The notes below the pieces were generated by a model. That model saw only the letters and a program-made list of their open reading frames with translations, had not been told where the DNA came from and searched no databases. This document shows, one piece after another, positions 60,665 through 64,000 of a stretch of DNA of 64,000 nt. The stretch is taken from positions 3,038,001-3,102,000 of the forward strand of contig CM074129.1 of NCBI GenBank assembly GCA_037178625.1. The letters run 5' to 3'. Both the position numbers and the translations under genes were made by a program. This DNA is from Skeletonema tropicum. Taxonomy: Eukaryota; Bacillariophyta; Thalassiosirophyceae; Thalassiosirales; Thalassiosiraceae. Position 1 is the first letter of the stretch. The number at the start of each line of letters is the position of its first letter.

Positions 60665-60933
60665 GGCTCCAGATCTATAAGTACTACGTTACCACTCAAC
60701 AGTTGGTCGAAGACAAGCTACTAACAACTAACAACTTCCACCTCTTCAGCAACATTAACAACCGACACAACAACAACAAAAAATAAGAGGAACAAAGGGT
60801 GAGTGGTGCGTAATGCGTAAGCGTATCTAAGTGATTATACTAATAAAACAAGTAACAGTAACATACGTACCGAGTACTTAGCGCGTTCATTTTTTCATTT
60901 TCATTTGCACCTTGCACCAGATATCTAGAGACC

Positions 60934-62166
60934 ATGAACTCCTCCCAGCAGTCTACCATCGCCCTAATATCATCGTCTCTCCCATCACTGGACCCCAATG
61001 GGCAGCCATACTCGATGGTTCTCCGCGGTGAAGCGGCAGAATTGAGAGGGCTGGGGTCAGCGCTGTCATCTAACCATCCACATACACGAAAGCAGCTGCT
61101 GCTGGAGCTCGCAGAAACAACTAATGACAATCATAATGATGAGTTTGCAGATGCAGAACAAATTCAACCTCGTGAGGCTATTCGAATTGAGAATGGTGAA
61201 CCTGACACTTCCGCTGGTGATTATGATTCACAAACACCAAGGGAGCACAAGAAGAGGACCCGAGATGATGATCATGAAGAGGTTGATGGCAGCGACAATG
61301 AGGAGGATTTTGAATACATATCCAGTGGAGATGAGCAACTATTATGCTATATTCCATCTATCCAATGCACTTGCTCATCTTGGGACATGAAGAATACACC
61401 AGGAGAATTATTGATCACTTCTATCCGTGTTTTATTCATCGCTCAGAACAAAACACCAAATGATACGAATCAAAATCAAGACAATTATGATGTAGCAATC
61501 GATGGTCGATGCATTGCTCTGCATGCCATGGACTCTGAACCATCTACTGACGATGAAAACGAATCACCAGTATCACATATTTACTGTCAGCTTTCGGATT
61601 CTTCTGTAGATGATGAAAATATGGGGTTTCCATCTGCCTCTCTAAGCATGGTTGCGTCCAATATTGCGGAGGACGAGCATGCTGGCGCTGACGACCAAAT
61701 GAATGATGGAGATTATGCTTCTGGAGATAATGATGGAACAGTTGAGGTTTACTTCAAGCCGATAGTTTGTGAGAACGCAGAGAGTGCCGAAGACAGCTGT
61801 CAAGCTCTCTTTAATGCATTAACTCATCTTGCCAGTCTCAATGCAGCAGACGACCCAAATGAAAAAGGTGGAGGGCTTTTTAGTATGCTTTCCATGATGG
61901 CTGGTATCAGTGGCTTTGGGAGCGGTGAAATGATAATGGCTGATGATGCTGAGGACGACGGAGACGATGACATGATCATTAGGTTCGGCGGAGGCAACAA
62001 TGTGGTAGAAAATGACGATGAAAGTGATGGAGCTGCCGAAGAAGAAAGGGCAGCTATGCTTCAACGTCTTGATGATATGTTGATAGTGCCGCCTGAACTT
62101 CGAATTTCATCGGACGACGAAGGAGGTCAGTTTGATGACGCAGACGAAGATGATGAACTTTTGTAG
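60934..62166 (+). CDS. pICln/CLNS1A-like methylosome subunit
   Basis: 410 residues. pICln chaperones Sm proteins with PRMT5 during snRNP assembly. The PH-like fold is split by acidic insertions: CSSWDMKNTPGELLITSIRV then LFIAQ for the first strands, DVAIDGRCIALHAMDSE for the central turn, SHIYCQLSD, and VEVYFKPIVCENAESAEDSC then QALFNALTHLASLNAADD for the last strand and helix. IALHA and the F-P/K-x-x-x-A-L-x-x-x-F-x-A ending are the clearest family marks. The first 130 residues are a charged extension, and the C-terminal third is acidic with DDMLIVPPELRISSDDE, like the acidic tail of pICln. The family usually has about 200-240 residues. Intronless. Confidence 0.75.
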   Translation: MNSSQQSTIALISSSLPSLDPNGQPYSMVLRGEAAELRGLGSALSSNHPHTRKQLLLELAETTNDNHNDEFADAEQIQPREAIRIENGEPDTSAGDYDSQTPREHKKRTRDDDHEEVDGSDNEEDFEYISSGDEQLLCYIPSIQCTCSSWDMKNTPGELLITSIRVLFIAQNKTPNDTNQNQDNYDVAIDGRCIALHAMDSEPSTDDENESPVSHIYCQLSDSSVDDENMGFPSASLSMVASNIAEDEHAGADDQMNDGDYASGDNDGTVEVYFKPIVCENAESAEDSCQALFNALTHLASLNAADDPNEKGGGLFSMLSMMAGISGFGSGEMIMADDAEDDGDDDMIIRFGGGNNVVENDDESDGAAEEERAAMLQRLDDMLIVPPELRISSDDEGGQFDDADEDDELL

Positions 62167-62195
62167 TATCGAAAGGGTTGAAGGTCTTATAGATA

Positions 62196-64000
62196 TTATT
62201 TGATCGTCTCACGTTTACCTCTTCGGAAAGCATCTTGAATTATTCGGGCAGCCCTCATCTCCTTTTCTTTCGTAGTCTTGAGGCGTAATCTATCAACAAT
62301 CCACAGTTTCCTCCTTAACTGCTGACGTCCCTTCCATAGACGAAACATGAACTGGATTGTCTTGGCAGCGTGCTGTTCCCACATAGACCGATACGCTTCT
62401 TGTTTCAACTCAGAAAAAGTTCGTCGTGCTTTGAACATTTCACATGAAAGCAAATTCTCTCGGATGACCTGACGTATATGCTTCTTTCTAATGGTTGTGA
62501 TCGTTTGCCCTGAAGAGATGTTATGAAACTGAATGCGACTCGAGAGAGCATACACCTTCCACTGAGACCCTTCCTCGCCCACGTATTGATATGACAAACG
62601 TTGTAGCTCGCGCATACGCCCTATAGAGATTGATTTTGATTGCCCAACGATTTTTTCAAAGATATTCTCCTCATCAAAAGTGATAAAGTTTACCCCGTCC
62701 ACTGCGCTTTTGAAGGAAACAATATCAAAGGGGTCTGGTAACGACTTGAAGAAGAGCTCGGGATCTACATTTGAACTTCTCATCAAACCGTCGAGAATAC
62801 TGTAACTAATAACATCATCTGAAGTCAAGGCTCGCTCGGTAACTTCGTCAATCGCATCTGAAAGGATCATCTTGTACTTCTTTTCTTGATCTTCGAATAG
62901 ACGTTTGTAGTCAGCTGATGACTTCCAGGCTTCGATTTGCCTCGTCAGAGATGCCTCGAACTCAGATTGCTTCGACAACCATTTTATGTCCATCGCCTTC
63001 TCCATTTGACGCCTTGTGTGCTCAACTCGTTTCCTCCTCAACTCTCTTTGAGAGTTCAAGATATCAATGTCATCTTGGCTCAGTTGTCGTTTCTTTGACT
63101 TGTCTTGGTTATTTGCTAATGCTAGCACACTTGTCCACTTCGGCGTGGGCCTTCTGAGGTGTTTATTTCTTTCGAGCTCCAATGATTGTTGTTGAAGCTG
63201 AAGCGATTTCCTCTGTTGTATTAAAGATGCTTCTCGGATTCTTTTCCTATGTTGGATCTCAAGGCTAGCGTGCTTGCGAAGGGAACGAAAAGCCACTCTG
63301 ACGGTCTTTCTTTCTTGCCAATGTTTGGCATCTTCAGATCGTCTTTCAATTAACGTAAATGATATCCATGTAGAGAACGCCAATCTACGTTTGAGCTTCT
63401 TCGCAAAAACGCGTAGGTGCCCAGATGCACTCCTAACCTCTTTATCGATATCCTCACTCAGGCAGATACTCTGTATTCTGTATTTTACTTCATACAGTTT
63501 TCTCCACCGCATGAAGCTGCGTCGAATCTTCGCCGTGTATCCAGTAATGATTGATACTTCTTCCAGCGCCTTTACCATCTTGAGTCGTTGTGCCTCCTTG
63601 TTCCACGCAGATAAAGCTCTCTTTTTCCTACATTTCGTCAATCGATGTGACAGCTCGACCTCCAATCTCCAGGCATCAAAACATCTGAGCAAACGTCTCA
63701 TCTTGAAGGCGTGCATTCTCTTGATACCAATGGCTTTGGATGCTTCGATGAAGGCGCCTAAGGACTCGTTTTCGAGGGCACATAACAACTCAATCTTTTC
63801 GTCACTTGGCATCTGATTCACGAGTTGCAATCGGAAGTGATCCATTACAGATGTACAGGAGTCGAGCGCCTTCTCTAGCTCAATCATAGAGACGCGAGTA
63901 GATCTACCTACACTACTACTTCTAAGCTGATCTTCTAGCAAGCCCGAGGTACGACCTGATTCACTTTTTGTAACAGCTGCTATTGAAACAATCTTGAGGA
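62196..64000 (-). CDS. IQ-motif, Arg/Lys-rich helical protein, 5' partial
   Basis: The frame is open to the window edge, with no Met before LLEDQLRSSSVGRST, so the start lies beyond 64000. The visible part, about 600 residues, is highly helical. W-rich basic units of SFI1 or IQ type recur: RRLLRCFDAWRLEVEL, KKRALSAWNKEAQRLKM, IRRSFMRWRKLYEVKY, KRRLAFSTWISFTLIERR and RVAFRSLRKHASLEIQ. A central coiled coil (QRELRRKRVEHTRRQMEKAM) leads to an unassigned domain. The end carries two IQ-like motifs, AKTIQFMFRLWKGRQQLRRK and ARIIQDAFRRGKR. Repeated x-x-F-x-x-W units plus IQ motifs suggest a calmodulin/centrin-binding cytoskeletal or basal-body-type scaffold. The molecular partner is inferred, not shown. 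Confidence 0.7.
   Translation of the reverse strand, partial: LKIVSIAAVTKSESGRTSGLLEDQLRSSSVGRSTRVSMIELEKALDSCTSVMDHFRLQLVNQMPSDEKIELLCALENESLGAFIEASKAIGIKRMHAFKMRRLLRCFDAWRLEVELSHRLTKCRKKRALSAWNKEAQRLKMVKALEEVSIITGYTAKIRRSFMRWRKLYEVKYRIQSICLSEDIDKEVRSASGHLRVFAKKLKRRLAFSTWISFTLIERRSEDAKHWQERKTVRVAFRSLRKHASLEIQHRKRIREASLIQQRKSLQLQQQSLELERNKHLRRPTPKWTSVLALANNQDKSKKRQLSQDDIDILNSQRELRRKRVEHTRRQMEKAMDIKWLSKQSEFEASLTRQIEAWKSSADYKRLFEDQEKKYKMILSDAIDEVTERALTSDDVISYSILDGLMRSSNVDPELFFKSLPDPFDIVSFKSAVDGVNFITFDEENIFEKIVGQSKSISIGRMRELQRLSYQYVGEEGSQWKVYALSSRIQFHNISSGQTITTIRKKHIRQVIRENLLSCEMFKARRTFSELKQEAYRSMWEQHAAKTIQFMFRLWKGRQQLRRKLWIVDRLRLKTTKEKEMRAARIIQDAFRRGKRETIK

Overview
The window reads as nuclear DNA of a photosynthetic stramenopile, most likely a diatom. 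Genes lie singly on both strands, with short GT-AG introns of about 75 to 285 nt. Several proteins (SufD, a bilin reductase, DJ-1, a thioredoxin-like [2Fe-2S] protein, a 169-residue protein) begin with a signal peptide ending near an AF or SF motif, the hallmark of bipartite targeting to a secondary red plastid. I cannot name a species.

Layout. 0-6 kb: glyoxalase II (5' end cut by the window), a decayed glycosyltransferase fragment with two +1 frame breaks, an unrecognised multi-spanning membrane protein and plastid SufD. 6-16 kb: a kinesin-14-type motor of 1413 residues, a ferredoxin-dependent bilin reductase, the DDX6/Dhh1 RNA helicase and mitoribosomal protein mS35. 16.4-30.6 kb: two almost identical 3809-bp DNA transposons in the same orientation. 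They flank a SAGA-type ubiquitin protease (Ubp8/USP22-like), an unrecognised membrane protein and a small tail-anchored protein. 31-41 kb: a secreted protein of four exons, a coiled-coil protein of two exons, a mitochondrial carrier, a Tim17/NDUFA11-like protein, an ankyrin-methyltransferase fusion, a Golgi-type sulfotransferase and a DUF6920-like protein. 41-50.6 kb: a 384-bp hAT-type MITE, an AAAP amino-acid transporter, a membrane-anchored glycoside hydrolase, the PLP homeostasis protein, a methyltransferase and a MAP kinase whose activation loop carries TKH instead of TxY. 50.5-64 kb: a frame-broken proline-rich locus, DJ-1, a CAMK-like kinase, several lineage proteins, pICln and an IQ-motif protein cut by the window's right edge.

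The most notable content is mobile. The 3809-bp transposon has TA target duplications, imperfect inverted repeats starting CAGCTGTT and one 1109-residue transposase with a DDE-like triad (D590, D721, E962). I found only two substitutions between the copies, so movement was recent. Both insertions sit between divergently transcribed genes, that is, in shared promoter regions. The MITE has exact 8-bp target duplications (TTCAGAAC) and ends starting CAGGGCT.

The host genes are mostly housekeeping and do not form an evident pathway cluster. Exon joins were derived by eye from splice motifs, reading frame and family conservation; transcript data would settle them. I saw no tRNA, rRNA, CRISPR array or bacterial-type operon.
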